NCBI RefSeq assembly: GCF_000348945.1
Contig: NZ_AOCK01000003.1
Coordinates: forward strand, 1-64,000
Source: Paeniglutamicibacter gangotriensis Lz1y
Lineage (GTDB): Bacteria > Actinomycetota > Actinomycetes > Actinomycetales > Micrococcaceae
Direction: 5' to 3'
DNA: 64,000 nt
A program made the translations under genes and the position numbers. Shown piece after piece: positions 19,397-27,966 of the stretch (positions are counted from its first letter, which is position 1; every line of letters begins with the position of its first letter). The notes under the pieces were generated by a model, which saw only the letters and a program-made list of their open reading frames with translations, was not told where the DNA came from and did not search any database.

Positions 19397-19520
19397 CCGC
19401 CGAATTTGCGTGTTCTGTCAGGATCGGTTTTGAGCAGGGCCCCTTCAGCCTAGGCGGGGGCGGAAACCTCGGCGTTTTGAAGTTCGAACATCCGCTACAA
19501 CGATCTGACGAGTCGGTAGG

Positions 19521-19563
19521 CCCAGGGTGGGCCTGGTTCCGTGAGAACCATACCCACCCTGGG
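19521..19563. terminator. Two-part hairpin between converging genes
   Basis: An 11-bp perfect stem (CCCAGGGTGGG / CCCACCCTGGG) encloses a second stem (TGGTTC / GAACCA). It lies 12 bp past the end of the TetR gene. There is no T-tract, so it may act bidirectionally or be a processing structure. Confidence 0.5.
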
Positions 19564-19575
19564 CATTACCAGTTG

Positions 19576-20142
19576 TTATGAGATTGGATATCGCTGAAGT
19601 ATCTCCCAGAGGGCCCGATGCCGGGCCTCATAGTTCTCTGGTGAGTTGTAGATAAGTTCGACCTGCAAGCTGTCGACGATGCCAAGGTATGCATCGACTA
19701 GCGTTGTAGCATTATGCGGGTCGAGACTTCTGGGCAGAGCTGCAATGAACAGTGATCTTAGATCCGCCTCAAAGAGTCGGTACTTGGTGATCACGTCCTC
19801 GCGGAGCGCAAGCGGTGGAGCATAGACGGTGCGCAACAAGAAACGGAAGTCCGGCGATGACGCGTATCTGGTGTGCAGAGCGTTTAGATACTCACCACCG
19901 GGCAAGGGTACGCCTGATTCTGCGGCGAAGGCATTGCTTGCAGCGAGACGTTCCTCCCGCAGGGCGATGTCCATGACCTCGTTGAAGAGCCCATCCTTGT
20001 TGGCAAAGTGGGCATAAAGGGAGGCCTTTCGCATCCCGGCCTGTTCCGCGATCACCGTGAGCGAGGAAGCGTCGTAACCGAATTCTGCGAAGTGTTCAAC
20101 AGCAAAGGTGCAAATCTTCTTTGCCGATGGGGACAATGACAT
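19576..20142 (-). CDS. TetR/AcrR-family transcriptional regulator
   Basis: The 188-residue product has a TetR helix-turn-helix at about residues 25-50 ('LTVIAEQAGMRKASLYAHFANKDGLF'), followed by the usual variable helical ligand domain. It lies 37 bp downstream of the efflux gene on the same strand, so both are likely transcribed together. The palindrome upstream of the efflux gene (21436-21459) is its probable operator, giving autoregulation that drug binding would relieve. The ligand is unknown. Confidence 0.9.
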   Translation of the reverse strand: MSLSPSAKKICTFAVEHFAEFGYDASSLTVIAEQAGMRKASLYAHFANKDGLFNEVMDIALREERLAASNAFAAESGVPLPGGEYLNALHTRYASSPDFRFLLRTVYAPPLALREDVITKYRLFEADLRSLFIAALPRSLDPHNATTLVDAYLGIVDSLQVELIYNSPENYEARHRALWEILQRYPIS

Positions 20143-20179
20143 TGGGTGCTCATGCTCCGTATTCGTTGGGTCGAAACGA

Positions 20180-21400
20180 TTAGTGGCTGCCGAGATCGGT
20201 CACGGCAGGTGCGCGTTTGACGCTCACTGCCACGATAGCAATGGCAACCGCACCGACCACCATCAGGAATGCCAGCCAGGCCAGGGGTCCTGTCTCGACC
20301 ATTACTCCCGCGATGGGGGTAGCGGCCGAGGAAATGATGAGCTGGAATGCTCCTAGCAGGGCTGCTGTAGAACCCAGGGACGTGTGCTGGGATGCCATGG
20401 CCAGTGCCATAAGTGTCGCTTCCGCGATGCCAATGCCGAAAAGTGAAATGAACATGCCAATGACGATGCCCGGTAGACCCATTCCCAACAGCACCAGCAC
20501 GAAACCGACCGCGGCACCGAGCGCCACGAGGATGGTTCCAGCCATTCCTAGTGCACCAGCGCCGAATCGTGTCACGGTGCGTCCAGCGACGATGGCACCG
20601 AGCATGACGGAAAGTCCCGTTCCCCCGAACACGAGCCCGAAGGTGTTGGCATCAAGATCAAAATGACCTTGGTAGATGAATGGTGCACCTCCGATGTAGC
20701 CAAAAAGGAAAAAGAACACCGCGGACAGCCCCAAGGCCGGAAGCAGGAATCCGGCATCCTTGGCAATTCGCTTGTAAGTGCTAAGGACCGTTCCCAGCCG
20801 GAGGGAAGATCGGGTTTCCACCGGGAGAGTCTCACGCAGGTTGACCGTCGAGTTGGCTAGTGCGATGGCGGCCAGACCTGCAAGAACCAGCAGCACTGCG
20901 CGCCAGCCAAAGTGCTGGTCAACGAACCCGCCGATGGTCGGTGCAAGCACCGGGGCAAGGCCCTCAATTGTCATCAACAATGCGAAGAGCTGAGCGGCGC
21001 GCACTCCTTGAGCCGCATCCCGAACCATGCTCAAGGCCACGACGAGTGTCAGCGCCGCCGCGAGCCCTTGTAAGGCGCGAGCCGTTAGGAGGATTCCCAT
21101 AGTTGGGCTGGCTGCTGCCCAGAGCGAAGCCAGAAGAAATACCACCAAGGCGACCAAGAGGGGGCGACGTCGACCGAAGGCATCGGTGATTGGACCAAAA
21201 ATTAGTTGTCCCGCGCCCATCGCCAGCAGGTAAACCGTGAGGGTCAACTGGCCAGACGCTGCGGTTCCGTTGAGTTGCTGGACGATGTCGGGCAGGGAGG
21301 CCAGGTACATGTCGGTGCCGGCCGGGCCCAGTACGGTCACCAGCGCTAGCGACACGGCGAACCACGCACCCACTTTCCGTTGGCGCTGAATAGTAGTCAT
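20180..21400 (-). CDS. Bcr/CflA-family MFS drug efflux transporter
   Basis: The 406-residue membrane protein has 12 predicted segments. Signatures include 'GPAGTDMYLASLP' in segment 1, 'GPITDAFGRRRPLL' in loop 2-3 and the segment-5 motif 'APVLAPTIGG'. The Bcr/CflA family exports drugs such as chloramphenicol, bicyclomycin or sulfonamides by proton antiport. GGAG lies nine bases before the ATG. The gene heads a two-gene unit with the TetR regulator. Confidence 0.9.
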   Translation of the reverse strand: MTTIQRQRKVGAWFAVSLALVTVLGPAGTDMYLASLPDIVQQLNGTAASGQLTLTVYLLAMGAGQLIFGPITDAFGRRRPLLVALVVFLLASLWAAASPTMGILLTARALQGLAAALTLVVALSMVRDAAQGVRAAQLFALLMTIEGLAPVLAPTIGGFVDQHFGWRAVLLVLAGLAAIALANSTVNLRETLPVETRSSLRLGTVLSTYKRIAKDAGFLLPALGLSAVFFFLFGYIGGAPFIYQGHFDLDANTFGLVFGGTGLSVMLGAIVAGRTVTRFGAGALGMAGTILVALGAAVGFVLVLLGMGLPGIVIGMFISLFGIGIAEATLMALAMASQHTSLGSTAALLGAFQLIISSAATPIAGVMVETGPLAWLAFLMVVGAVAIAIVAVSVKRAPAVTDLGSH

Positions 21401-21435
21401 TGTGGGGATCTCCTCAAAAATCGAATGAATTCAGT

Positions 21436-21459
21436 TGCCTACCTACCGATAGGTAGGCA
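21436..21459. promoter_or_regulatory. Probable TetR operator
   Basis: TGCCTACCTA and TAGGTAGGCA form a perfect 10-bp inverted repeat around a 4-bp centre (CCGA). It lies 36 bp upstream of the efflux gene ATG. Size, symmetry and position fit a TetR-family operator overlapping the promoter. Confidence 0.8.
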
Positions 21460-21785
21460 GCTGACTCTAACGCACATGGGAAATCAAGTGCAACAATCCG
21501 AAGAGGTCATGGCAGACGCCACACTAGGGGTCCAAGGAGCTTGCAGACGCGGCGGTACACAGATGCCGGCGCGGGCGGATGCAACAGGCGACTCCTAGGC
21601 CACGAATATGCCCGTAGACCTTTCGGAACGAGCAGCGCATCAGCCGTGCAGGCATCTCCTAACACCGGACCTTCCGGCGATATCCCCGGTCGACCGAGGT
21701 ATTTTGAAAACTTTATGGTTTTCAAGACATCTCGAAGCATAGACATCGCAGATATTCGAGGCATGCCACAGCATCTGGTCGAGAA

Positions 21786-21935
21786 CACCCGCGTCTTCAT
21801 CAACTATCTGAACCTCGCCTCGCAGCAATCCGGACTCAAGGCACTTGGCGTCCCGGACGACTTGGTCTATGTCGACTACGGGCTCACCGGGCACAATCGT
21901 GAAACCCCAGGACTGGATCAAGCCCCGGAGGCACG
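21786..21935 (+). pseudogene. Serine recombinase (resolvase/invertase) fragment
   Basis: The frame reads 'LASQQSGLKALGVPDDLVYV' and 'DYGLTGHNRETPGLDQA'. This matches the first part of Tn3-type resolvases, which run 'RVST..Q.L..Q..AL.ALGV....IY.D.G.TG..R.RPGLD.AL'. The true N-terminus with the catalytic serine and the DNA-binding domain are missing. It is a relic of a mobile element. Confidence 0.6.
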
Positions 21936-22010
21936 TTTTCCGGGGCCAGGAGGGGCGTTGGCATTGGGTGGGAACGCTTAGCTGAACGGTGATGATGGGT
22001 CTAGCACGTC

Positions 22011-22124
22011 GTCAGTCGGGCCATCTACATCGTCCACTTCATCTACGGCCGCAAGCACCCACTCATGAATCCTGACTGCCCTTGGCATGAGGCGCATGTG
22101 GTCCTGCAGCGCGCGGAAACCTAG
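22011..22124 (+). pseudogene. C-terminal fragment of a second APC permease
   Basis: The frame 'SRAIYIVHFIYGRKHPLMN' followed by 'PDCPWHEAHVVLQRAET' to a TAG is the typical last helix and tail of an APC permease. It is a diverged paralogue of the tail at 17852-17911 and lies in the same orientation. No upstream part of the gene remains. Confidence 0.6.
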
Positions 22125-22169
22125 ACGACTGCAGATACAGGGAACGCGGAGTATAGGGCGAACGCAAAA

Positions 22170-22205
22170 GTCCCCGTTCCGGATCGACCGATCAGGAACG
22201 AGGAC
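22170..22205 (-). terminator. Terminator of the M23 peptidase gene
   Basis: A hairpin (GTCCcCGTTCCgGAT / ATCaGGAACGaGGAC, three mismatches) lies 11 bp past the stop. On the minus strand it is followed by a short T-run. Confidence 0.6.
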
Positions 22206-22215
22206 AAATGAAGTT

Positions 22216-23292
22216 TTAGAGACGGCTCTCGGGGTCGACCCACTCGCCATTAACAATGACTTCGAGGTGTAGGTGGGGACCTGTCGAGTTGCCCGTACTA
22301 CCGGAAAGCGCAACAACTTCGCCGACCGAGACCTTTTGTCCCACGGAGACCTGCAGGGACGAGTTGTGGTTGTAGCTAGTTTCTAGCCCGTTGCCGTGGT
22401 CAATCTTGACCCGGTTTCCGGAGTGCCCAGCAAATTCGGCCTGCACGACGGTGCCTGAGGCGCTGGCCTTGACCGGTGTTCCCATGGGAACTGCGTAGTC
22501 CAGGCCGTTGTGAATCATGTAGCCGGGTCCGGTCGGGTTCTTGCGGTGTCCGAAGCGAGAGGTCAACCGGATGCTGTCAACCGGCTGGGCCAGGGCTCCG
22601 TTAGCGGGCATCTCGGTGATCCCTCCAGCGGCAGCTGTCGTGGTCGTTCCCAGCTTGTCCGCCTTGGTGGTTGTTTTCCCGCCAGCGGTCGTGACAGGTG
22701 CCGGCTTTTCTTTCTTGGGCTCGATGTACTCACTGGTCACCGAGGCGCGATCTACCGTGAGCTTGTCGTCGGCCGGTGCTTTGACATCTGCAACAGCACT
22801 TTGGGCGACGCGCTGGGGGTCAGCGGCAACTTTTTCAGCTTCTTGTGCGGGGGCGGCAGCGAATGCCAAGCCGGTCACTGCGGCGATCGCGGCGAGCTTG
22901 TGCACAAACCCCAGTCGAGGCCGTTGGGCTCGGGGTGTGGACTTCAGAGCGTTGTCCAGTTTGTCGCCTTCGGTGCCCTTCGCCGATGGCACCGGGAGTG
23001 CATCATTCTCTGAAGGAAGTTCGGCAGCGGCGATGGATGCCGGCTCCGGTGAGGCGGCATAGCCAGAACTTGCCACATAGCGGCGACCACCCTTCTGCTC
23101 GGCATTAGGGGTCTCGACGGAATCAGGGACCGCGCTTGAAGCGCGTCGGCCGGGGCGTCGGGAAGTTCTCTCGCCGGTAAGTGCGGTGTCCACGATCTGC
23201 TCTAGCGAACCATCGGTAGGCGAAGCGTCAACGGGATTGGCCGCACGGGAACGCCCGGAATTGTGCTGCTGGGTCAAATGATTACCTCTCAT
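22216..23292 (-). CDS. M23-family peptidoglycan endopeptidase
   Basis: The 358-residue product has a long low-complexity, charged cytoplasmic N-terminus. One membrane anchor follows at about 128-148 ('LAAIAAVTGLAFAAAPA') and then a Pro/Thr-rich linker. The C-terminal LytM/M23 domain has zinc ligands His261 and Asp265 ('HNGLD') and His340/His342 ('HLHLEV'). Such enzymes cut peptide cross-links in the wall. There is no LysM domain. The gene is preceded by a leader with features of a c-di-AMP riboswitch, as is common for actinobacterial wall hydrolases. The start at 23292 lies after a weak GAGAGG ribosome site. Confidence 0.9.
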   Translation of the reverse strand: MRGNHLTQQHNSGRSRAANPVDASPTDGSLEQIVDTALTGERTSRRPGRRASSAVPDSVETPNAEQKGGRRYVASSGYAASPEPASIAAAELPSENDALPVPSAKGTEGDKLDNALKSTPRAQRPRLGFVHKLAAIAAVTGLAFAAAPAQEAEKVAADPQRVAQSAVADVKAPADDKLTVDRASVTSEYIEPKKEKPAPVTTAGGKTTTKADKLGTTTTAAAGGITEMPANGALAQPVDSIRLTSRFGHRKNPTGPGYMIHNGLDYAVPMGTPVKASASGTVVQAEFAGHSGNRVKIDHGNGLETSYNHNSSLQVSVGQKVSVGEVVALSGSTGNSTGPHLHLEVIVNGEWVDPESRL

Positions 23293-23324
23293 GTGTCGCC
23301 TGCGAAGTTAGCTGTCGGATTCGA

Positions 23325-23515
23325 GTCATGAGATCAACTCGGCCGAGCCCGCCTAGGCGGACTCAGCTTCACCCCGAGATCCATGGTCCAAGACCAGGAA
23401 CGGTTGATTGGGTCCTCCGCCCCTACCGGGAATTCTTGATCCGCGATCCGCCGGTAGGGTTGTGCGAACCGGATCGGGACTGGGTTGCCCAAGTGCAACC
23501 TGACATACGACGCTA
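23325..23515 (-). ncRNA. Probable c-di-AMP (ydaO/yuaA) riboswitch
   Basis: The minus-strand leader of the M23 gene is about 200 nt long, structured and GC-rich. It contains 'GGGGCGGAGGACCC' and, about 45 nt later, 'CGGGGTGAAGC', the two conserved blocks I associate with ydaO leaders. A closing helix of GGGCTCGGCCGAG type follows. In Actinobacteria this riboswitch precedes wall hydrolase genes and turns them off at high c-di-AMP. A TATAAC -10-like box lies upstream near 23535. The call rests on motif memory and gene context, not a covariance search. Confidence 0.6.
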
Positions 23516-23559
23516 CCGAGGTAAAGGCAAAAGTTATAATTTCGTTATCAATCCAAACA

Positions 23560-24056
23560 GCTGACAAACGCAAGGGAAACAACTGCTTTCGGCAGCACTA
23601 CGGCGCCACCTTTCCCTACGGCTGCACAATGATGTGATACCGCCCCTCTCGGGGTGACTAGGCACCCGATCGAATGCTGCTATAGCCGGGCTAGTCCAAC
23701 AGGTCAAGTTCCATCTGGATGATTTCGGCCGGGCGCTCCCCCATGACGGCGGCGTAAACGTGATCAAGGAGACCGTATTCCCGGGGTCTACAACGGTGCG
23801 AATGGTCCCATCTGGGGTTGGACGAGAGTGCTGAAATCTCCAACCGCGGTTCTCCACGTTCCCAACAGCCGGTCCTTTCGGAAACTAGTCTCAGCCGTCG
23901 GAAGCACATAGAAAGTCCCAGAACCGATCGCCTACCGCGACCCTTGGTAATCAAGTAACCGCCTATTGAATCCGCATGGTTCTTACTGTTCGCGAAAGCG
24001 AACTTCGGTGCGGCAGATCAATCAGGGGGTAGGCAGGTCACGGGCACTCCCCTAGG
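23560..24056 (-). other. Mostly empty gap, possible gene remnant
   Basis: No intact gene is seen. On the minus strand, 'WRFQHSRPTPDGTIRTVVD' in one frame and 'YGLLDHVYAAVMGERPAEI' ending in 'LDLLD' at 23691 in another look like pieces of one frameshifted gene. I do not recognise it. Confidence 0.3.
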
Positions 24057-24083
24057 GTGGGAAGAGGACGAAAGGAGCACTTC

Positions 24084-24863
24084 ATGAAGAAAATTCTCAT
24101 GGTTCTGACCAGCGTTTCCGAGATCGGCGATACGGGAGAGGCGACCGGCTACAACGTGGCCGAGGCCGCGCACCCTTGGAAGGTCTTCAAGGATTCCGGG
24201 CACTTCGTTGACTTCGCCTCCATCCAGGGCGGCCAGCCCCCGCGCGACACCGTGGACACCGAAGATCCCATCCAAGTTGCTTTCACCGAAGACGAGACCA
24301 CGCGCGCCGGTCTCTACAACACCGCCCGAGTCGACGTCATCGACCCCAGCCAATACGACGCCGTCTACCTCGTGGGTGGCCACGGCACCATGTGGGACTT
24401 CCCAGACAGCGAAGGCCTGCAAAACATCGTGGCTAACGTCTACAACACCGGCGGCGTAGTCGGCGCGGTCTGCCACGGCCCTGCCGGTCTGGTGAACGTG
24501 GAACTCGACAACGGGTTCCGCCTCGTCGAGGGACGCAGGGTGGCTGCCTTCACCAACGACGAAGAAGTTGCCGCGGAGAAGGACAAAATCATCCCATTCT
24601 TCCTAGCCGATCGGCTGGAAGAACAAGGAGCAACCCACGTGCCAGCGGATAACTGGGCGGAAAACGTCGTAGTTGACGAACGCCTGGTCACTGGACAGAA
24701 CCCCGCCTCAGCCGCCGGTGTGGCCAAGGAAATGGAGAAGCTCCTAGCGGAGGCCATCCACCAGGAGAAGGCCGAGGAATCGGACGAGGCCGACGCCGTG
24801 CGGGCCGAGAAGGACGCCGAAAAGGCGGCCAAGAAGGCAGCAGAGGCGCACCCTGAGCATTAA
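24084..24863 (+). CDS. DJ-1/PfpI-family type 1 glutamine amidotransferase-like protein
   Basis: The 259-residue product has the DJ-1/PfpI fold. The nucleophile elbow is 'GAVCHGPA' with Cys130-His131, and 'YLVGGHGTMWDFPD' precedes it, as in Hsp31-like glyoxalase/chaperone members. The last 35 residues are a charged Ala/Lys/Glu helix ('EKAAKKAAEAHPEH') beyond the normal family end. The ATG at 24084 has AAAGGAG at good spacing; an upstream GTG at 24057 is less likely. The gene is monocistronic with a strong hairpin after it. A detoxification or stress role is inferred from the family. Confidence 0.85.
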   Translation: MKKILMVLTSVSEIGDTGEATGYNVAEAAHPWKVFKDSGHFVDFASIQGGQPPRDTVDTEDPIQVAFTEDETTRAGLYNTARVDVIDPSQYDAVYLVGGHGTMWDFPDSEGLQNIVANVYNTGGVVGAVCHGPAGLVNVELDNGFRLVEGRRVAAFTNDEEVAAEKDKIIPFFLADRLEEQGATHVPADNWAENVVVDERLVTGQNPASAAGVAKEMEKLLAEAIHQEKAEESDEADAVRAEKDAEKAAKKAAEAHPEH

Positions 24864-24881
24864 GACGAACAGTTCACTGTG

Positions 24882-24917
24882 ACTGGCGGTCGTCCCCTCG
24901 AGGGGACGACCGCCAGT
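24882..24917. terminator. Perfect 36-bp palindrome, bidirectional terminator
   Basis: The stretch from ACTGGCGGTC to GACCGCCAGT is fully self-complementary (18-bp arms with no fixed loop). It lies 19 bp after the DJ-1 gene, between converging genes. Confidence 0.65.
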
Positions 24918-25193
24918 TGTCGTTTCCGGCAAATTTGAACGTCTCTGTGCCGGGGGTTGCCACAGCGCTTCCCGGTGCATCCCGCCGCTTCTTATGTTGT
25001 TGGCCGGGGTCGACTCCTCCAGACCGATTCATCTCGAAAATGAAGCCGCACACTGACACGGGTTAGTACGGTTCCGGTCCGTCGGGAAGCTGCGTTCACG
25101 CACCAAGGACCATTTGGTCACTTTACCCCCCACTTCCATGCCGGGCACCACCGAATTACTGGAGTTGGGCTGACACCGTCGGGGCACGAAAAC

Positions 25194-25229
25194 GCGGACC
25201 TCTCCTGCTATTCCGCAGGAAAGGTCCGC
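25194..25229 (-). terminator. Terminator of the MFS transporter gene
   Basis: A 15-bp stem with one mismatch (GCGGACCTcTCCTGC / GCAGGAaAGGTCCGC) and a 6-nt loop is followed on the minus strand by GTTTTCG. It lies 41 bp past the transporter stop. Confidence 0.7.
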
Positions 25230-25270
25230 TCTGGTTTTCCAGCAGTGGCTGGCCCCCGTTTTGCCGGGGC

Positions 25271-26611
25271 CTAGGCGTCCTGCAGGTTCTTTTTGTCGCC
25301 CTTCGTCTGGACCTTCTTTGGGTCCAGTTGCAGGAAGCAGGCCGCAACAACAGCCAGCAGCAGCAGGCCGATGGCGAACCACAGACCGCCCAGCCCGCTG
25401 CCGGTACGGGATTCCACCGCACCCATGATGGTCGGTCCGAAGAACCCTCCGGTGATGCCAATGGTGTTCATCAGGGCCAGGCCGGAGGCGAGGGTGACCC
25501 CGTTCAGGCGGGTGCCGGGCACCGAGAACATGATCGGCTGGACCACGAACCAGAACAGGCCGGCCAACGCGAAGCCGACCAGACTCAGCACCGAGCCGCC
25601 CAGCACACCGATGGTCGTGCCGACGCTCATGGCAATCAGGCCAATGATCACGAAGTTCTTGCTCTTCTGCGGGGTGTTGGCACGCGGGGTGATGAACAGT
25701 GCCCCAAGGGCGCCGAAAAGCCACGGGACCGCAGCCAGGGATCCGACCAGCCACGGTGCCATGTCATTGGACTTGGCAATGACACTGGGCAGGAAGTAGG
25801 TGACGGAGTACAGGGAGACCTGGTGGGCTAGGTTGATGAAGATCGCCAGCATGACCGTGCGGTCTTTGAAGATCTGGAAGAACGAGTGTGTGCCGGAGGC
25901 CTCGATCGACTCGGCTTGTTCTGCCGCGAGGCGGCATTCCAATTCGGAGGATTGCTCGGCCGTGAGCCACTTGGCGTCCTGGGGCCGGTTCGGCAAATGC
26001 TTCCAAACCACGAAGGCCAGCAGCACAGCGGGGATGCCTTCGATTATGAACATCCACTGCCAGCCGTGCCAGCCGCCGATGCCTTCCATTTCCAGCAGCA
26101 GGCCGCCCAGCGGACCGCCGGCGACGACGGCAATGCAGGCACCGATCAGGAAGTAGCCATTTGCCCGCGCCCGTACATCGCGACCGAACCAATAGGTCAG
26201 ATAGAGCATCACACCCGGAAACAGTCCCGCCTCGGCGGCGCCCAACAGGACCCGCATGATGTAGAAGGAAGTGTCATTGACGACAAACGCCATGCAGGCC
26301 GAAAGCACGCCCCAGGTGATCATGATACGGGTGATCCAGAAGCGGGCACCGACCTTGTGCATGATCAGGTTGCTGGGGATTTCCAATGCCGCGTAGGCCA
26401 GGAAGAAGAGCCCGGCGCCGAGCCCGTAGGCTGCGGCACTGATCCCCAGGTCGATTTCCAAGCGGTCCTTGGCCATGCCGATATTGGTCCGGTCCAGGAA
26501 CGAAATGATGTAGGCGAGAATCAACAACGGCATGAGTTTGCGGAAGTTGAGCTTGTTCATGGCTGCCACATAGGCCGGGTTGCCGGGCTTCAGCGAAGCG
26601 AGTGCTTTCAT
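25271..26611 (-). CDS. MFS transporter, anion:cation symporter (ACS) family
   Basis: The 446-residue product has 12 predicted membrane segments. 'SFLDRTNIGMAKDRLEIDLG' in segment 1 and 'GARFWITRIMITWGVLSACM' in segments 3-4 are typical of the ACS family, which imports hexuronates, glucarate, tartrate, phthalate and other organic acids. The ATG at 26611 follows AAGGACA; upstream in-frame residues are non-coding. It lies just downstream of the 2-oxoacid dehydrogenase genes on the same strand, so it probably brings in the substrate or a precursor for that pathway. The substrate cannot be read from sequence. Confidence 0.85.
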   Translation of the reverse strand: MKALASLKPGNPAYVAAMNKLNFRKLMPLLILAYIISFLDRTNIGMAKDRLEIDLGISAAAYGLGAGLFFLAYAALEIPSNLIMHKVGARFWITRIMITWGVLSACMAFVVNDTSFYIMRVLLGAAEAGLFPGVMLYLTYWFGRDVRARANGYFLIGACIAVVAGGPLGGLLLEMEGIGGWHGWQWMFIIEGIPAVLLAFVVWKHLPNRPQDAKWLTAEQSSELECRLAAEQAESIEASGTHSFFQIFKDRTVMLAIFINLAHQVSLYSVTYFLPSVIAKSNDMAPWLVGSLAAVPWLFGALGALFITPRANTPQKSKNFVIIGLIAMSVGTTIGVLGGSVLSLVGFALAGLFWFVVQPIMFSVPGTRLNGVTLASGLALMNTIGITGGFFGPTIMGAVESRTGSGLGGLWFAIGLLLLAVVAACFLQLDPKKVQTKGDKKNLQDA

Positions 26612-26684
26612 AGCTGTCCTTATGTCTGGTGCAGGGCGGCGACCATGCACACACGATTTTAGTGGGTTGGTGGGAGGGTGTGCG

Positions 26685-27938
26685 CTACAGCAGGATCGAG
26701 AGCGGATGTTCAATCCGCTCCTTGAAGACGCGCATGAGCCGGGCGGCCACGGCACCGTCGATGACTCGGTGGTCGGCCGAAAGCGTGCACGTCATGACCG
26801 TGGCCACGGACAGTTCTCCGTCGTTCACCACGGGACGTGGTTCCGCGGCCCCCACGGCTAGGATCCCTGCCTGCGGCGGGTTCAGGATCGCGGAGAACTC
26901 CTTGGTGCCGAACATTCCGAGGTTCGAGACGGTGAAGGTTCCTCCGGCCAATTCCTCCGGGCGGATCTTGCCGGCGTGCGCGCGCTGCGCATAGTCGGCG
27001 ATCGTGGCGGAAAGCTTGGAGATCGAGGTGCTCTCAACGCGGCGTGCGATCGGTGTCAACAGCCCGGTCTCGGTCGCGATGGCCACCGAGATGTCGGCAT
27101 GGCGGTGGCGAATGATCGCGTCCCCGTCCCAGGTGGAGTTTGCTTCGGGCACCTCGCTGAGGGCCAACGCCATCGCACGCACGACCAGGTCGTTGACCGT
27201 GATCTTGCGGGGTGCCCCTGCATTGATCTGCTTGCGCAGTCCCAGCAGCTCGTCCATGCGCACATCAACGGTGAGGTAGAAGTGCGGGACGGTGGTCTTG
27301 GATTCAGTCAGCCGGCGGGCAATGACCTGGCGCATTCGGGTCAGTTCGATGCGTTCGGTGCCCTCTGCCAGGGCATCGGGCTCCGTTGCCGGCTGTTCGG
27401 GGGCCGGAGGCTCCGCTACGGGGGTAGAACACGCGGCGGCGGCTTCGACGTCTTGGCGCAGGATGCGGCCGGACGGGCCAGTTCCCACGAGCACGGCGAG
27501 GTCTACCTCTAGCTCGCGCGCCAGACGGCGGGCCAACGGGGAGCTAAAGACCCGCGGCGCGGCCGGTGCCCGATCCGCGGGATTCGAGGGGGCCTGGGGC
27601 CATGGGTCGGATTCACCGGGACTCGGTGCGCCGGCCAGGGCAGGCTCCGGCACCGCTCCGGCAGCGGCCAACAACGCATCAATCGCGGCATCGTCATCAC
27701 TTTCCGCGGCGATGACGGCGATCGGCGTGCCGACCTCCACGTCGATCCCGGGGCTGACCAGGAGGCGGGCCACTACGCCGGCGGTGTCGGCTTCCATTTC
27801 CACCGTGGCTTTTTCCGTCTCGATTTCTGCCAGCGGCTCGCCGATCGCTACGGTTTGGCCGACAGATTTGAGCCAGGCGGCGAGGAACGCCGAGTCGGCG
27901 TCGGCCACGATGGCCGGCATCTTCACAAGGGTTGCCAT
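26685..27938 (-). CDS. 2-oxoacid dehydrogenase E2, dihydrolipoamide acyltransferase
   Basis: The 417-residue product has one lipoyl domain with lipoylated Lys43 ('ETEKATVEME'). An Ala/Pro linker follows, then an E3-binding domain ('SPLARRLARELEVDLAVLVG', about 130-150). The catalytic domain ends with the 'DHRVIDG' motif (from Asp389). It would form the core of a multi-enzyme complex with the adjacent E1. The ATG at 27938 opens at the lipoyl domain; the longer frame is spurious. No E3 (dihydrolipoamide dehydrogenase) gene is nearby, so the complex must borrow one. Acetoin/pyruvate-type complexes are the nearest in style. Confidence 0.9.
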   Translation of the reverse strand: MATLVKMPAIVADADSAFLAAWLKSVGQTVAIGEPLAEIETEKATVEMEADTAGVVARLLVSPGIDVEVGTPIAVIAAESDDDAAIDALLAAAGAVPEPALAGAPSPGESDPWPQAPSNPADRAPAAPRVFSSPLARRLARELEVDLAVLVGTGPSGRILRQDVEAAAACSTPVAEPPAPEQPATEPDALAEGTERIELTRMRQVIARRLTESKTTVPHFYLTVDVRMDELLGLRKQINAGAPRKITVNDLVVRAMALALSEVPEANSTWDGDAIIRHRHADISVAIATETGLLTPIARRVESTSISKLSATIADYAQRAHAGKIRPEELAGGTFTVSNLGMFGTKEFSAILNPPQAGILAVGAAEPRPVVNDGELSVATVMTCTLSADHRVIDGAVAARLMRVFKERIEHPLSILL

Positions 27939-27966
27939 AAGAGCTGTTTCTCCAGTTCCGGTGGGC

